Part shown: piece by piece, positions 24,700 through 37,689 of the stretch | Layout: every line of letters begins with the position of its first letter | Numbering within the stretch: the first letter of the stretch is position 1 | Origin: Asterias amurensis | Lineage: Eukaryota; Echinodermata; Asteroidea; Forcipulatida; Asteriidae | Direction of reading: 5' to 3' | DNA: 64,000 nucleotides | Assembly (NCBI RefSeq): GCF_032118995.1 | Contig: NC_092662.1 | Coordinates: forward strand, 4,216,001-4,280,000 | Notes under the pieces: generated by a model | Seen by the model: only the letters and a program-made list of their open reading frames with translations | What the model was told of the DNA's origin: nothing | Databases searched by the model: none | Program-made: the position numbers and the translations under genes

Positions 24700-26620
24700 G
24701 TATAAACATTTTACGTTCACTCTCGGTTTCGATGTATTATTTAAATCAATTGACATTAAGCATAATATGCTGATACACAAAAAAATGCATTTGATGAGAA
24801 ATAAAACAATTTATAATATATCTTATTCAATTGTTGTCAATATTTTAATAGAATTATTATAAGTGTAATGAAACATTTATTATTATCTTTCAAATTGAGA
24901 GAAATTTTATAATAACTGTCTGAGATTAATATTTCAAACTCATCGATGTTATTGTAACATATCCGTCTCTTATTGCATAACTTAATATAATGTATTATAA
25001 ACATAAGAAAAATACAAGTGGTTTGATTGGAATATTAATAAACTTAGAATACTATATTATGACATTCTTAGTTTTAAATAGTTATTTGTGATTACTCTGT
25101 AGTCCCCTTAAACACAAATTATTGCAAATTTATAATTCAGGCTTAATACTTCAGGGGGGGGGGGCAATGAAGGCGATTGTCTCCATGCTCCCAGGTCAAT
25201 GCCTTCGTGTTCTTGCAATGCTCCAACCTTGGTAACATTATTATTCCTCTTCTCGAAGTCTGTTGTCATCCTCAAACATTATTACATAGTTAAAAACAAG
25301 TTCTCACTGTTCCCTCGAACCCATGGTTGTTTCGTACTATGCGCTGGAAATCGACCAACGGTGGGAACGATCAAGGGAATGTACACCGGTGAACATCACT
25401 CAGCCATGGTACATGCGTATTTGTTGCACGGCACGTGATTGGTTCCCGACCAATCAAACTTCACATTGTACAAAGGTATAACAATAAATATCGACAATCC
25501 CCTTTACTAATGAGAAAATGCCTTGGTGCCCTTGCCATTTCAACAATAAAGCACACCGGTCTGAATATTGATTCGTAGTCACGTTAACGAGTAGTATTAA
25601 TTGATAACTTGCCCAACATTACCACCCTTACACCGATATGCATAAGCACTGTATAAAACTCAGTACTCCCCGAGTTCTGAGAAAACATCCACACTTGGCA
25701 AATCACTCGGGTGGGATTCGAACCAACGACCTTTTAACTGCTAGAGTAAGAGTGATTTGCCTGTGAATTATTGTTCCCCCTCCAAAGAAACTCTGGAAAG
25801 TTTAGCTCACAGTGCTTACTGCACGTCAGTGTATGGGTAAAAGAAAGTAGATTATTTATTTCCGATTCAAAAATAACGTATAGTATTAATTTACCTTTCA
25901 TCAGACTAAGCCCCTTCCCCTCCCACCTCACCATGACAATTTCACTCAGAACTCTACTTATTCATTATTGTCTTTTTCGGATACACAGCTTGAAAATGTA
26001 ATAAATTTGTGCTGTATATTTACCCAACACTTACGGCTCTCACCCTTCTGCTGTCGACATGTAAAACATTTAATTAAAATGTTTTCGAAAATTTGATTTT
26101 TCTGTCCCCCCTTGAGTGTTTGTGTACAATATTTCGAGTTTACATCCAGACCCAAAATACTACAAATAAACGAAAGAAGTGATCAGAGTACAGCCAAGTG
26201 TGGGAAATAAAAACAAAGTATGGCTAAAAAAAAAAATGTAACTACAGATTTTTTTCTAGAGAGAATAATCCTGGTTATTGAAATACAAAATTGACAGGAG
26301 GGCACTCAATTCATGACGCCACAACGTTGCAAAATGTTAAACGGCGCCCATAATATTATTCACTTAAAAAAAAAGTAGACATTTTGTTTTGGAACCGTTC
26401 GGTGGTCTTAATCCTAAGTAAAATAAATATAAAATGTACACGGTAGATGACCAGAATAAAACCAACAGCTGAACATATACGGTGGTGGCGTTTGTACCAC
26501 CGAACATTCAGAGCGAATTTGTCAACAGAACAATCCCTCCGAATGATATAGACAAGACTTGAAAGTCAAACCTCAACAATAATATACAAGTAAAAGTCGA
26601 TGATGTCCTTCTCAGCGTAG
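24700..26620. other. AT-rich intergenic stretch
   Basis: Very AT-rich to about 25150. AATAAA at 24800-24805 could serve the protease transcript. A SINE-e copy lies at 25620-25765. No gene is recognised. Confidence 0.4.
25620..25765 (-). mobile_element. tRNA-headed SINE-e copy
   Basis: The minus strand has actctagcagttaaaaggtc and gttggttcgaatcccacccg. The plus-strand tail contains atgcataagcactgtataaa, shared with 48580-48765. Confidence 0.5.
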
Positions 26621-26888
26621 TAGCCTGAACATCTGACGTCACACTTCGAGGCTCGTGAATAACACCAGGGACCTCAAGCGTCAACCCCTGCAATCCATAA
26701 TAACCTTTCACCTAGATTCATATACAGGCGACCGAAAGTGCTGCTGCCAAACGTCACCTCGAGCCAATCAAAACACAGATAGAATGCTTACGTCACTGTA
26801 CGTTTATCCAATTAAATCATTGCATCCAATGCAATCACTGGTAGTGAAAAGCAAGTTCTGTTTATGTGGATAACGACAGGGCACCAGT

Positions 26889-29800
26889 CTACTCTTTGGC
26901 TGTTTCCTGAGTATCGACGGCTATATGTCTCTTCCAAGCAGATGCAAAGTAGCCCAGCCCTACGCCAATCAGAACGCTGATAACCAACCACATGTTATAC
27001 GTCATAACAATTAACATAAGGATGTAGCCAATCCCAGTGAGTAAAACTTGTAGGAGGGTTTGGATCACGTGGGGCAAACTCAGGATCGCGATTCTGCATT
27101 TTGGTGAAAAATAAATAGAAAACACACCAAAAATAACGAGCAATGCAAAACTGTGAGAAAAATTATATGTTCATATAACTAAAAAAGTAGTGTTTAGGTG
27201 TATCAGTTACATTTAGATATACATTCAATGTATTATACAGGATTGGAACAGCTGAAAATAGTCAGCGCTTATTTTTGTGTGTGTGATCTGAAAAGAGCCG
27301 ATGTTGTCTCGATGTTTCAAACAGTATACTCGGCTCGTCTTCAGGAGAATAACGGACCGTGGTGATGGAGCTTAAATGGGGCTGTTTAGTTTACTATACT
27401 TACTCCCCCTCTGCATGCTTTTCCAGAATTTGTGATTTTTCATTCTCCTTGGCGATTTCCCGATGTCTGACGTTGACGGCGGCATTCCGGAGATGAAGAG
27501 CCCGGAAGGTTTTGAGGACCTCGAAGACAAACCCAATAATAAGAACGATGGCACAGCTACCAATAAGACCTTAGATGGGTGAACATAATACACAAATAAT
27601 AATAGTATAACAAGTTCTTATATACAGCACATTTCACAACAACCATCTCAATGCGCTTTAAATTAGTGCCCTGGTCATATGGGCCAATCATATTCCTTTA
27701 AAGCTTTCTCAACTCCCTAGGGGTATAAAACCTGAGCAACCGTATATAGCGCTCCTGCAGCCGATTTCACGAAACATTACGCAACTGCATAAGTCCACTT
27801 GCGCAACGTTTATGGCGCAAGTTGCTCCATAAACGTTGCGCAAGTGGACCTATATACGCAGTTGCGTAAAGTTTCGTGAAATCGGCTGCAGATTCTTTAA
27901 AGCCAGTGGACACTATTGGTAATTGTCAAAGACTAGCCTTCACAGGTGGTGTATCTCAACATATGCATAAAGTATCATACCTGTGAAATTTTTAGCTCGA
28001 TTGGTCGTCGAAGTTGCGAGATAATAATGAAAGAAAAAACACCCTTGTCACACGAAGTTCTGTGCGTTTAGATGGTTGATTTCGAGACCTCAAGTTCTAA
28101 ACTTGAGGTCTCGAAATCAAATTCGTGGAAAATTACTTCTTTCTCGAAAACTATGGCACTTCAGAGGGAGCCGTTTCTCACAATGTTTTATACCATCAAC
28201 CTCTCCCCATTATACTCGTCACCAAGAAAGGTTTTATGCTAATAATTATTTTGAGTAATTACCAATAGTGTCCACTGCCTTTAAGACAAAAAATATCAAC
28301 CTCTCCTGGGTGAAGAGAAGCAATTCTAGTCAAGTATCTTGCTCGATCACGATCGCGATTCAAACCCACACTCCGATGACTATAACCTCCACAACTTGAC
28401 TTGAACTCGATGCTCTTTACTCGGCCATGACACCCAATTTATGCCCAGTCAGGAAGAGTTTTTATGCCGACTTTAAAATACAGCAATGGTTTCTGTAATA
28501 ATGATGTATCAAATTCCCTTTAAAAAATGAGGACAGCACATCTGTTTAAACGGTGACTTCAGGCAGTACATACAGCGAAACCATTGTTGATAATAACCAT
28601 TGCTTAATTAATACTTTGATGAGAATACCACCCGCAGCAAAATGTGTAATTGCAAACACATTAATCAAAATAATTAATTTAAAAATTGTTGGGCTTGAAT
28701 AGGTTTGTACATCAAAGGTAATTACCTTCCATTACAGGATGCTGCATCTATTATCCTGATAATTTAAATGTTTGTCCCAAATTTCAAAGGGAAACGTAGC
28801 CGGATTTTGTTACTGCTGCTCTCTCAATGGACAAGAGTGAAAAACACCACTCTTTACATTTCGAGTTGTCCCTCAAATGGATCTTTAAAAAGAGTGGTTG
28901 TTATTTCAATCTTTAAGAGGGGTTTCACTCCAGGACAGAGTGAAAAATCACTCATAAAGATGCAAACTTTAATATAAAGGAGTGGAAGACCACTCGAAAA
29001 AGAGTTGTCCCTCCCATATGGCTCTTCAAAGACTCCCTTTTCACTCGTTTGCATTAAGAGAGTGGGGTGTTTGGATGATAGAAGCCTCTACATGTATATA
29101 ATTATTATGTTTATTTTTGAATGTGATTCCCTAGAAATATGGGGTCCCCTCTTTAAACCAAAATGTATTGTTGAAACCCTTATATGTGCTTACAGTGATT
29201 CACCATTGGAAGTTCTGGAAACAATTTCCGTTTAACAACCCCACTTCTGTTTTAGACACCACATTAATACCTCTATCCAATTACCCTTTTTCAGACGTGA
29301 CCCGGGAAATTTTAAAAGTGTACTTTTTCTTCATGAAAAAATTATAATAAATGTTAACGATCATCAGTCTTAAAAATTACATATTCAAATTTATGTATTG
29401 TCAGTTATAAACGAATAACGCACCATTGCACAACGTTGTTAATTTCGTTGCATGCCACCCGTACATAAGTCTTTGAATTATGTACAAAACATGAAATGAA
29501 TATAATCCGTCTATGTTGTTTCATTGTAATTGTAGAATTTCGTTTATGCATGATAATATTAATAACGGCATATATGATATTGTCTGAGCACTGTAATGGG
29601 TAAAGTTTCAATATTAAAGGAACACGTTGCCTTGGATCGGTCGAGTTGGTCTTTGAAAGCGTTTGTAACCGTTTGTTATAAAATGCATATGGTTAGAAAG
29701 ATGTTTAAAAAGTAGAATTAATGATCCACACACATTTGCCTCAAAATTACGTGGTTTTCCTTTTACTTTGCGAACTAACACGGTCGGCCATTTATGGGAG

Positions 29801-31925
29801 TCAAAAATTTGACTCCCATAAATGGCCGACCGTGTTTGTCGACGAGGTAAAAGGAAAACCACGCAGTGTCGAGTGATACTTGTGAGGATCATTATATTCT
29901 ACTTTTAAAATATCTTTCTAATCATTATGCATTCTGTAACATACGGTTACAAACGCTTTTCAAAGACTAACTCGACCGATCCAAGGCAACATGTTCCTTT
30001 AAAGAGCCTTGATAATAGACTCTAAAGGCACAAGACACATTTGGTAATTGTCAAAGACAAGTATTCTCACTTATGTTTATATTGAGTCAACATTTTTCAC
30101 ATGTTTGTTATTTTACGCATTATGTTGAGATACACCATGCGGGAAGACTGGTCTTTGACAATATTACCAAACGTGTTCGGTGTCTTTTGTGCATTTATAG
30201 TATTCAATTTGTGATTTGTTAACTGTTATTTTGACTGTACCTTGTGAATGATTGACAGATAATTAAAAAATATCTACAACTAAACAAAAAAGGATAAAAA
30301 ACCTACCTGCTGTTGTGGTTACGTGCCACCCCTCGAAAAGAATCGTCACCTCCGAACCGAAGTAAAAAAAGGAACCATGATTAGAGCCCTAGAAGAAAAA
30401 CAAACCATTATTATTATTTATTTTATAATTTCCCCATTATTTGATAATTTTTTTTTGATTTTGTTTCAAATGGAATTGACCGCAGCTGATCAATTAAATA
30501 ATAAGTAAGTATCCTGTGTACTGTAGGGGATGTATTTTTTTCTGGTTTAGAACACACAATATGGTCGCTATCGTAAGGTAAGTAGGCCTACTATACAAAG
30601 GCAATCACTAACAAAAACCTAGGCTAGCTAGATATAATTATAATAATAATAACAATAAATGAATATTTATAGCACCCCAAACTGCCATAATGGACTCAAA
30701 GCGCTAAATAGCAAGAAAAAAGCACCCCGAACAAAGATACTGACAAAATAGGGACACCGCCAATATAGGGCTAGATAGCTTAGTTGGTAGAGCGCCGGTA
30801 CGTTAATCCGGAGGTCGTTGGTTCGAATCCCACTCTAGTCAATTCTTTGTTCAACCCCAAAAATCAGAAAAATGCAATTTACCAAATTGCAACATAACAA
30901 TACAAAGGGGTTTCCGAAGAAAGAAAACAAAAAGGCAATTCCAAAAATATTTTTTAAAGATAAAGAAATAACCCCGAAATCATTGTGAAATAAAAATAAA
31001 CCACAGAAAGTTATATAAGTTATAATACATGGAATGCTAGATTGGATTAAGATAAAAAATCAACACAAAGGACGATTAAATATTATATAGCGCATTTCTC
31101 AATAACCAAACTCAATTCATTTTACACTACGTAGTGCCCTGTCATTGGGCCAATAACATCCATGTAATTTTCTCAGCCTCCCTGCATGGGGAGTATATAA
31201 ACAACCATGTGAAACCAGACACAATCATGGAGCAACCCTCGCAGGATACCCACTTGCTCAACGACAAAATGTCAGGACCGTGTCACGACCGGGACCCGAA
31301 CCCATACTGTGTGAATCAAGAACTGGAATTTGGTGCTTTTAATCCACTTGGCCATGGCACCGAAGACACCCATACGGTTGTCCCTTCATTGAAACAAAAT
31401 TCTTTGAGACAATACCAAATCCGTTAAAGGCAGTGGACACTATTGGTAATTACTCAAAATAATTATTAGCATAAAACCTTACTTGGTAACGAGTAATGGG
31501 GAGAGGTTGATAGTATAAAACATTGTGACAAACAGCTCCCTCTGAAGTGACGTAGTTTTCGAGAAAGAGGTAATTTTCCACGAATTTGATTTCGAGACCT
31601 CAAGTTTAGAACTTGAGGTCACGAAATCAAGCATCTGAATGCACACAACTTCATGTGACAAGGGTGTTTTATTCTTTCATTAATATCTCGTAACACCGAC
31701 GACCAATCGAGCTCAAAATTTCACAGGTTTCTGATATGTTGAGATACACCAAGTAAGGAGACTGGTCTTTGACCAATAGTGTCCACTGTCTTTAAGCGGA
31801 AGTTTGTGAAAAAGTTGTTTTGACCACTACAACAGTTACAGTATAAACATTAAATTCAAGGACACAATGTACTTACATTCATGGTGGTGTATTTGTTTAC
31901 GTCTTACAACCACAACGTATCTCCC
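26889..31925 (-). CDS. SLC31A2-like: SLC31A (CTR-family) copper transporter, 4 exons
   Basis: Exons 31877-31925 (46 bp wholly or partly leader plus ATG AAT), 30307-30388, 27404-27569 and 26889-27093 have AG/GT borders and join in frame to 152 residues. ATG at 31880-31882 sits in a ccaccATGa context with an in-frame TAA upstream. The protein has three membrane segments (about 30-48, 98-115 and 119-137), the copper-coordinating M111-xxx-M115 in TM2 and G128-xxx-G132 in TM3, followed by GYF. The segment FYFGSEVTILFEGW before TM1 matches the SLC31A2 pattern. Family members form trimeric Cu(I) channels in plasma or endolysosomal membranes. The Met/His-rich ectodomain of SLC31A1 is absent, which favours the SLC31A2 type. 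Introns hold many repeats. A 5' noncoding exon may lie near 32230-32300. Confidence 0.85.
27763..27893. mobile_element. Near-perfect palindromic element (family F)
   Basis: Arms tgcagccgatttcacgaaac and gtttcgtgaaatcggctgca enclose gcgcaacgtttatgg and its inverse. It lies within SINE-b. Confidence 0.75.
27897..28284. mobile_element. MITE family B with TTAA at both ends
   Basis: Left TTAAagccagtggacac and right gtccactgcctTTAA. The internal palindrome is gacctcaagttc plus taaacttgaggtc. One of the best preserved copies. Confidence 0.85.
28441..29613. other. SLC31A intron 2 with short inverted-repeat cluster
   Basis: From 28760 to 29070 several copies of gagtgaaaaac/ccactctt and gagttgtccctc recur in both orientations. 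The rest is unremarkable. Confidence 0.4.
29614..30002. mobile_element. MITE family C with TTAA at both ends
   Basis: Left TTAAaggaacacgttgcc, right acatgttcctTTAA, with a central palindrome cggccatttatgggagtc and its inverse. Complete copy in SLC31A intron 2. Confidence 0.85.
30020..30190. mobile_element. Short MITE family B derivative
   Basis: Carries both ends (ctaaaggcacaagacac and ttcggtgtctttt) but only the gttattttacgcattatg half of the body, like an internally deleted copy. Confidence 0.6.
30768..30870 (+). mobile_element. tRNA-headed SINE-c, best copy
   Basis: The sequence tagcttagttggtagagcgc gives an A box and ggttcgaatcc a B box. The tail has tcaattctttgttcaacccc. Position 33 of the anticodon loop is C and the anticodon stem ends in a mismatch, so this is a SINE head, not a tRNA gene. 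Confidence 0.7.
31073..31372 (-). mobile_element. SINE-b copy, uninterrupted
   Basis: The plus strand reads tatatagcgcatttctcaat, then cattgggccaataaca, and ends cacttggccatggcacc, the reverse of the tRNA-like head. It lies in SLC31A intron 1. Confidence 0.7.
31424..31795. mobile_element. MITE family B with TTAA at both ends
   Basis: Left TTAAaggcagtggacac and right gtccactgtctTTAA, with the palindrome cctcaagtttagaacttgagg. It lies 80 bp from SLC31A exon 1. Confidence 0.85.
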
Positions 31926-32841
31926 CTGTGTAATATAAAAACATATTGTTTACAGGAATACTCAATAGTGTTAAACCACGGTTAAATAATACACACCTTG
32001 GTTTTCGAAAAGAACATGTTCGTCTTTATTAAGCAGATAACAAAAAAAACATGACAAGTTATAAATAAAACCATGTAGCATATTGCTCCATGATAAAACG
32101 ACGGAGGTTTCACGTTTCACCAAAAACTTACCCTAAATTGGATTGTGTTGTCATGGGATTGTCTTGTCCAAAGTTGTGACTATTAGCTCTATAACGAAAC
32201 CACGGAGGTTTCGTCAAAAACTTACCCTGTTTGTCTGTGTTGTCGTCCTAGCCAAAGTGTTATACCCCCAACACACCTCAGAGTTCCCGGCGGTTCACAG
32301 TGTTCTAACGTATTCTGCTCCTTGTGAATTACAGTTGTACTTTAAGAATGTTTCAAATAACTCGAGTCAGGAAATCACCACATCCCAGAATGTATATATT
32401 TAAAACTGATGATTCATCTTAGTCATTTTAAAATACACACTTAAGCCACCAGCACCGTCAAATAGCAAAACAACCCGTAACAAAATGTCATTTCACTCTG
32501 TTCAAACTTCACTGATGCAAGTACTGTGAACACAAGATACCCGTATTGCTCGACACTCTGTGCATGGGCGTCTGTCCTGGCTATGATGTCATACACCTAC
32601 CATATTGGTTGGTCTCTCTTTTATCTCCACTGAATAATTACATAAACACAAACTAAAGCCATCTATATGATATCAAAAATGACATATGGTTTCTTTGAGT
32701 TGTACACTCGAGAATAATTCCACTAGCTCAATGTCTAACTGTTTGCACTCAACGGAGTTTGCCATTCAGTGCCAAAAAAAGTTCAGTGTAGTTTTTCTCC
32801 ACCACCCCAACGTGGCAGGGCTTATTTTATTTCTACTCTCA

Positions 32842-32992
32842 TGGGTGCGTTCGTTTAGCTTCCCTGGGTCGACCCCGGTATATGGCGGTTTTTTTTCCAG
32901 GACGAACGTGGGTATTTATCCGCACACGTCCGTCCTGTAAAAAAAAGGCCACACACCGGGGTCGACCCAGGGAAGCTAAACGAACGCACCCA
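32842..32992. mobile_element. Palindromic MITE with GC-rich arms
   Basis: Arms tgggtgcgttcgtttagctt and aagctaaacgaacgcaccca continue through ccctgggtcgaccccgg and its inverse. No clear target duplication. Confidence 0.7.
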
Positions 32993-33436
32993 ATGTACAT
33001 AGGCGGTACATAGTTGGCCTACATTCCATCAATGTGTTCCTTTCAACCTCGAAGGCAATAACCGTGTCGACAGAAATAAAATACACAAAGACTACACAAA
33101 CAATGTCTCTCTAGTCACTGAACAACCTTAATAGGCCACTTTTAGATACGGTGGACACAACGATAAAGTATACCACGGTTTGGGTAAATTTGTCTGCATA
33201 CACCCCCAAACCAAACAGTGCACTCTGTGTCCGCCATACCACAAAAAAGACTCATTATATTCTCAGTGCATGGACTGCTGGACCCGTCGGGTAATGCTGG
33301 GAGGGAAGGGGGGGGGGGGGGGTATAGAGTTTTTGTTTACCGAGCCCTGCTTTCGAAGGCTCTATTTTGAAGATTTGAGATTATTATTAGTCACTTTAAA
33401 ACATCTTGGGAAAATTATACTACTTGTTCCTAGGGG

Positions 33437-36400
33437 TACACTCTAAATTACAGAGATTTAAATTTAAATCTTTTATAGGATTAAAATTAAAATAAATCCT
33501 AAAGATTTATTTTTAGTCCAAATCGATTTAATAAATCAACAATTATCCGCAGAGTCTATTTTGTTTTTCAATCCTCCGAACGATTAAAAAAGGACGCCAA
33601 CTTTATGGACAGTGGACCAATCAGCGTGACGCGATTTCGTGACGTATTGCACGAACGTACAACTCAAAACTTTGTCGGCAGCCATTAAAATAAACCGACT
33701 GTGTGTGCGCTGCTAGCTACAGTACTACTGCTGTCTGCTGCATGCTAAACGCGCACGTTCAATTACAAATGTAAACGTACATGAACGATGATCAGTCATT
33801 CATAGTCACACAAGTTTCTTCGGTCAGAACAGTCGGCAGTAAGGAGGCAAAACTTCAATATTATTTCATGAGGTAGGTGAATCCAATCTTATGTAGGACG
33901 TAGTATATCGGATAGGATATGGATAGGTTTTTGCAATGATTGTTTACAGTTTACACGACGATCATGACCTGTGGTAAAAATTATATCTCGACGAAATTAT
34001 GTTAATGTTATACATTTTATACAACGTCCACGTATATTTTGGTGTTTAAAGTCAGTGTGAACATCGTTGTTTTAACTAAATAAACCAAACATTAACCGTT
34101 CCATGGAGAAACGTTATCATGTCCATGGACATGACCACACTCCGCATAGACAGAGACAACGAACTTGAAGAGGAAAAGAGTGAATTTAAGACCGATTTTC
34201 ACTCAGTTTCCCCCACCAAGTTCATTTTTTCCCAGCGACGACGGCGGACCAGATTTCAACTCCCCGTTGCATAGGCCCTATACTCTCTCTACAGTTCACG
34301 AACGGGAGTGTTTTACTGTTTGGTGTTGCTTTTGAGTTTTGTTGGTCACCCAACATGATAATTAATATATGTAGATAGGGCAATATTTTACAATAGAAAC
34401 GTGTCTAATTTATAGACTCTGTGCTCTAAAAATGAAAAAAGAACGATTTCGATAGGCTAGCAAATTTAAATTAGTAAGAGAATCATGTTTCTTTTTAATA
34501 ACATATCTTAAGTGAACCCATAGTGGTATTGTTTTGCAGAATAAATAATTTAAGAAAATTTAGTCTTAAATCCTGGAAAATATAATGCACAGATTTTTTG
34601 AGTTCCAGGAATAATCTTTTGCACAGGTTAGTGAGTAGTTATAACAAAAACTGATGTATTTGACCATTCCAACCGAGTTCCGACTTCAAATGCAATAAAA
34701 TTATCCTAAAAAATTCATTTTTTTAGCAGTTCCGGCAGATCAGGCAGATCAGGCAGTTCCGGCTTTTACCAATTGCCCAATTTTGTTGGACCAAATTGTC
34801 TCTAGTTAAAGCTTTGTATGAAGTTCCATACGCTACTACTAAAACTCTTTATAATAATGTGAGGTTTTTCTTAATTGTTATCGTCTGAATGTTTCCATTT
34901 TTTCAGGTGACCTGTCTTCCTTCTGATCGCTGTTTACAGTTTTCTTCGTTCAGGCAAAGTCAAGAGATTTCAATTGTATCTGATGCAAATTCCAACGTTA
35001 ATAATAGTCAGATCAAGCTGGTAAGCATGTCTTGTGTTTTTTCGTTGATATATTATTCCCATGTAATACAATTAAGATACAATTAAGATACAATTAAAAT
35101 TTTGCATTTGTTGGCATGGTTGCTAAGGAAAGTAATACTTTTTACGATATGGTGGGAGATATAACTTAATACAAAACTGTTTTTAAAAATGAGTGGTTTG
35201 TTTGCATATGGCCACCTGAGCCCTATTGCAAGAGCCTCAATAACATAAACTAGAAAATAGAGACTGACATGTTTTTTTATATTCAACGATTGTGTGCTGG
35301 TCAACAGAAAAACAACCGTAAATTACAGTGACATATACTTTACATTTAGTTAATGCTACCATTTTCCATGGTAATGATGTGGAGGGTTTGTTAACACTAA
35401 CAGTCGTCTGGATGTTTTCATGTTTCAGGTGACCTTTGTTCCTTAGTGTTTGCTGTTTACAGTTTCCTTCATCCAGTGTATAAGTCAAGAGGTTTCAATT
35501 GTAGCTGTTGAGGTTCAGAACATTATTCAGAACAAGCTGGTAAGTACTATTTCCCCTAGATGGAGGTTGTTTAAAATTATGTTTCCTTTACTGAAATGTA
35601 ACAGTGGTCCATTTCACTAAGCAATAACATTCATTGCAAGACAAATTGTCATTATTACCATGCTAATTTGTATTGTGACATCACACTTTACTTAGCAACT
35701 GCGATTGATTTGCAGCTAAAATCAAACTTAGCTCTTTGTGAAACCTGGGCCTACTAATTCCACTTTAAGCCACAATGCTATTTAAATCAACTCTATCAGA
35801 AAGAACTCACATTTATTTAGAACTTGATTTATTTGATGCAATTGCTTTTGCTATAAACAAGGAGTGAGTTTATAACAATATCATTTGAAAAACAATCACA
35901 TATCCACGTTCGAGGGGCCCCTATAATAGCTGAGTAATTTGAAAGTATTTAATCTTGTCACATAAACATGCGGATTCACCTATATCAAGGTCACATTCAC
36001 ATACAGGTCAAGGGTCACTTTTGTGTTTGTTGTATTATACATACATGTTTTTGATCATGGTTATGTCGACCAGGGACAGAATTCTTCAAAGACGTTTCTT
36101 TGGGACTTAAACACCCCCCCCCCCCTTTTTCCAAACCGGTCAAGAAAAAACTCTGCATTTCAAATGAGAACATTTCATTATCACGAGCATGTTTTTTTTT
36201 CAAATACAGAATGGGAGTAGCACACACATCGATGAAGCAATTACAAACTTGACATCTATAGAGATACAGCAACCTGAACAACTTCCCTGAGAGAAAGCTG
36301 AAGCAGTTTGTCTTTTGTATGGATTGCATTCCCGTTAGTGTGGAGGGGGGGGGGGGGGTCGTCAGTAGTTGAAACTTTTGATAAGTTCTTAAAATCCGTT

Positions 36401-37291
36401 ATTTTGAGTGTGGGTCAGACTATTCTGAAAAACCAACAACTTTGGAGATCCTTGCTGCAATGAAATCCGGTTGGCCAACTGATATCAAACATAATTCACA
36501 AACCTAATTTGAAGTGGCATTCCCTTAGATACAGCATACAGTTTTGCTTAAAATAAATAATTTGTAGGAGAAAGGTAGTGCATCAGTTAATTCAAAAGCT
36601 TTTAACAAATTGTTTGTGGCAATATCTTTTTTTTAAACAAGTTATTTGAAATAAAGCTAGTGTCGTAACTAGACTGTCCATGTTCACCCTATCTAGGAAA
36701 CAAACAAATTGTTTTGTTTTAAAATAAATCTCTCAAATGTGCCAAGAGGCTGTAAACAACTGGTTAACAACCACTCGAATCTTCTTAGAATATTTGAATG
36801 AAATTGCAGATTTAAACCTTGAGTGATAAACATGTAGCTACAAAATAGAACTTTTCATGTTTATGGACAACATAGGTCAAATGTATGTCGAGGTTTATTG
36901 TCGAAACTATGTGTATTATTTAACTTGTATATTTGAAAATAAAAATTTGAAGGCAAATATTTTAAAACTGTTGTTTTTACTTTGTTTTGTTTTTCCTGCT
37001 GGTTCAGAAATCGTTTTTAATGTTTTAATCCCAAGGCAGATTAGAAATGAATCCGAAAAGATTGCTAGCATCTAGGTTTAAATCATTCAACGGGTGAAGG
37101 TTAAATCTGTAAAGATTTGAAAAAATAAATCCACTGGGATTGATTTAATTAATCCTCCAAAGACTTAATTGTTTTAATCTTTTGAAAGATTAATTTTAAA
37201 TCCACGCTGATTGGTCCCTAACGACAATCCTTGAAAGATTTAAAATTTAATCCTGTGGATTTAAATTTAAATCCTTGTAATTTAGAGTGTA
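33437..37291. mobile_element. 3.86 kb terminal-inverted-repeat DNA element with exon-like blocks
   Basis: The left end TAcactctaaattacag and the right end tgtaatttagagtgTA are inverted copies. The arms share gatttaaatttaaatc and, about 180 bp in, ggaccaatcagcgtg. TA at both ends could be the target duplication. Inside, a block at 34908-35021 (38 open codons, ttttttcag before, gtaagc after) is repeated in decayed form at 35428-35540. A third block at 36208-36290 has a good acceptor and ends in a stop; blocks one and three join in phase 0. A family of gatttcac/gtgaaa fold-backs lies at 35601-35752. The class is unknown and no transposase is recognised. Confidence 0.6.
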
Positions 37292-37689
37292 ACAAATAAA
37301 TAACTAATATCAACAACGCAGGTTATAAAACCTGTAGTACACATAATATTATGCAGTCTGGTGCACACTCGCTATTTTTTAAAGTTTTTTTTTTAATGAT
37401 AGGAATTAGTATTATTTATTTATTTGTTATAACATGTGACATATCAAGGTATGTTGTCTACTATCATCAACATTAGACTGTGTATATTTTTTAGTAAATC
37501 TGTGATCTTAGACAAGTTTTTTCTTACAAATTATGGAATGTTTCTTGAACATTAATGTCAACTTAGGTTATGTAAAAAAGAAACGAATTGTATGCACACT
37601 GTTTTAATCTTTGAATCGGCAACGCTTCGCAAACTAATTAATTGAGTTGATCACGTCATGTACGTGTACTAAACATCTTGTGACAACCT

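Larger units (their letters stand above)
27600..28440 (-). mobile_element. SINE-b copy interrupted by two other elements
   Basis: The tail side (tcttatatacagcacatttc to tatagcgctc) lies at 27600-27762 and the head side (aatatcaacctctcctggg to ctcggccatgacac) at 28290-28440. Between them sit a family F palindrome (27763-27893) and a family B MITE (27897-28284). It lies in intron 3 of SLC31A. Confidence 0.75.

Noticed and set aside
29614-30002. Perfect hairpin as a microRNA precursor
   Set aside because: The hairpin is the centre of a MITE family with a second copy at 14830; no evidence for processing.
30768-30840. tRNA-Asn-like sequence
   Set aside because: C at position 33, an anticodon stem mismatch and a shared SINE tail at other loci show it is a SINE head.
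36857-37075. 72-codon frame in the 3.86 kb element
   Set aside because: Very AT-rich, with no splice borders or similarity; probably noncoding.
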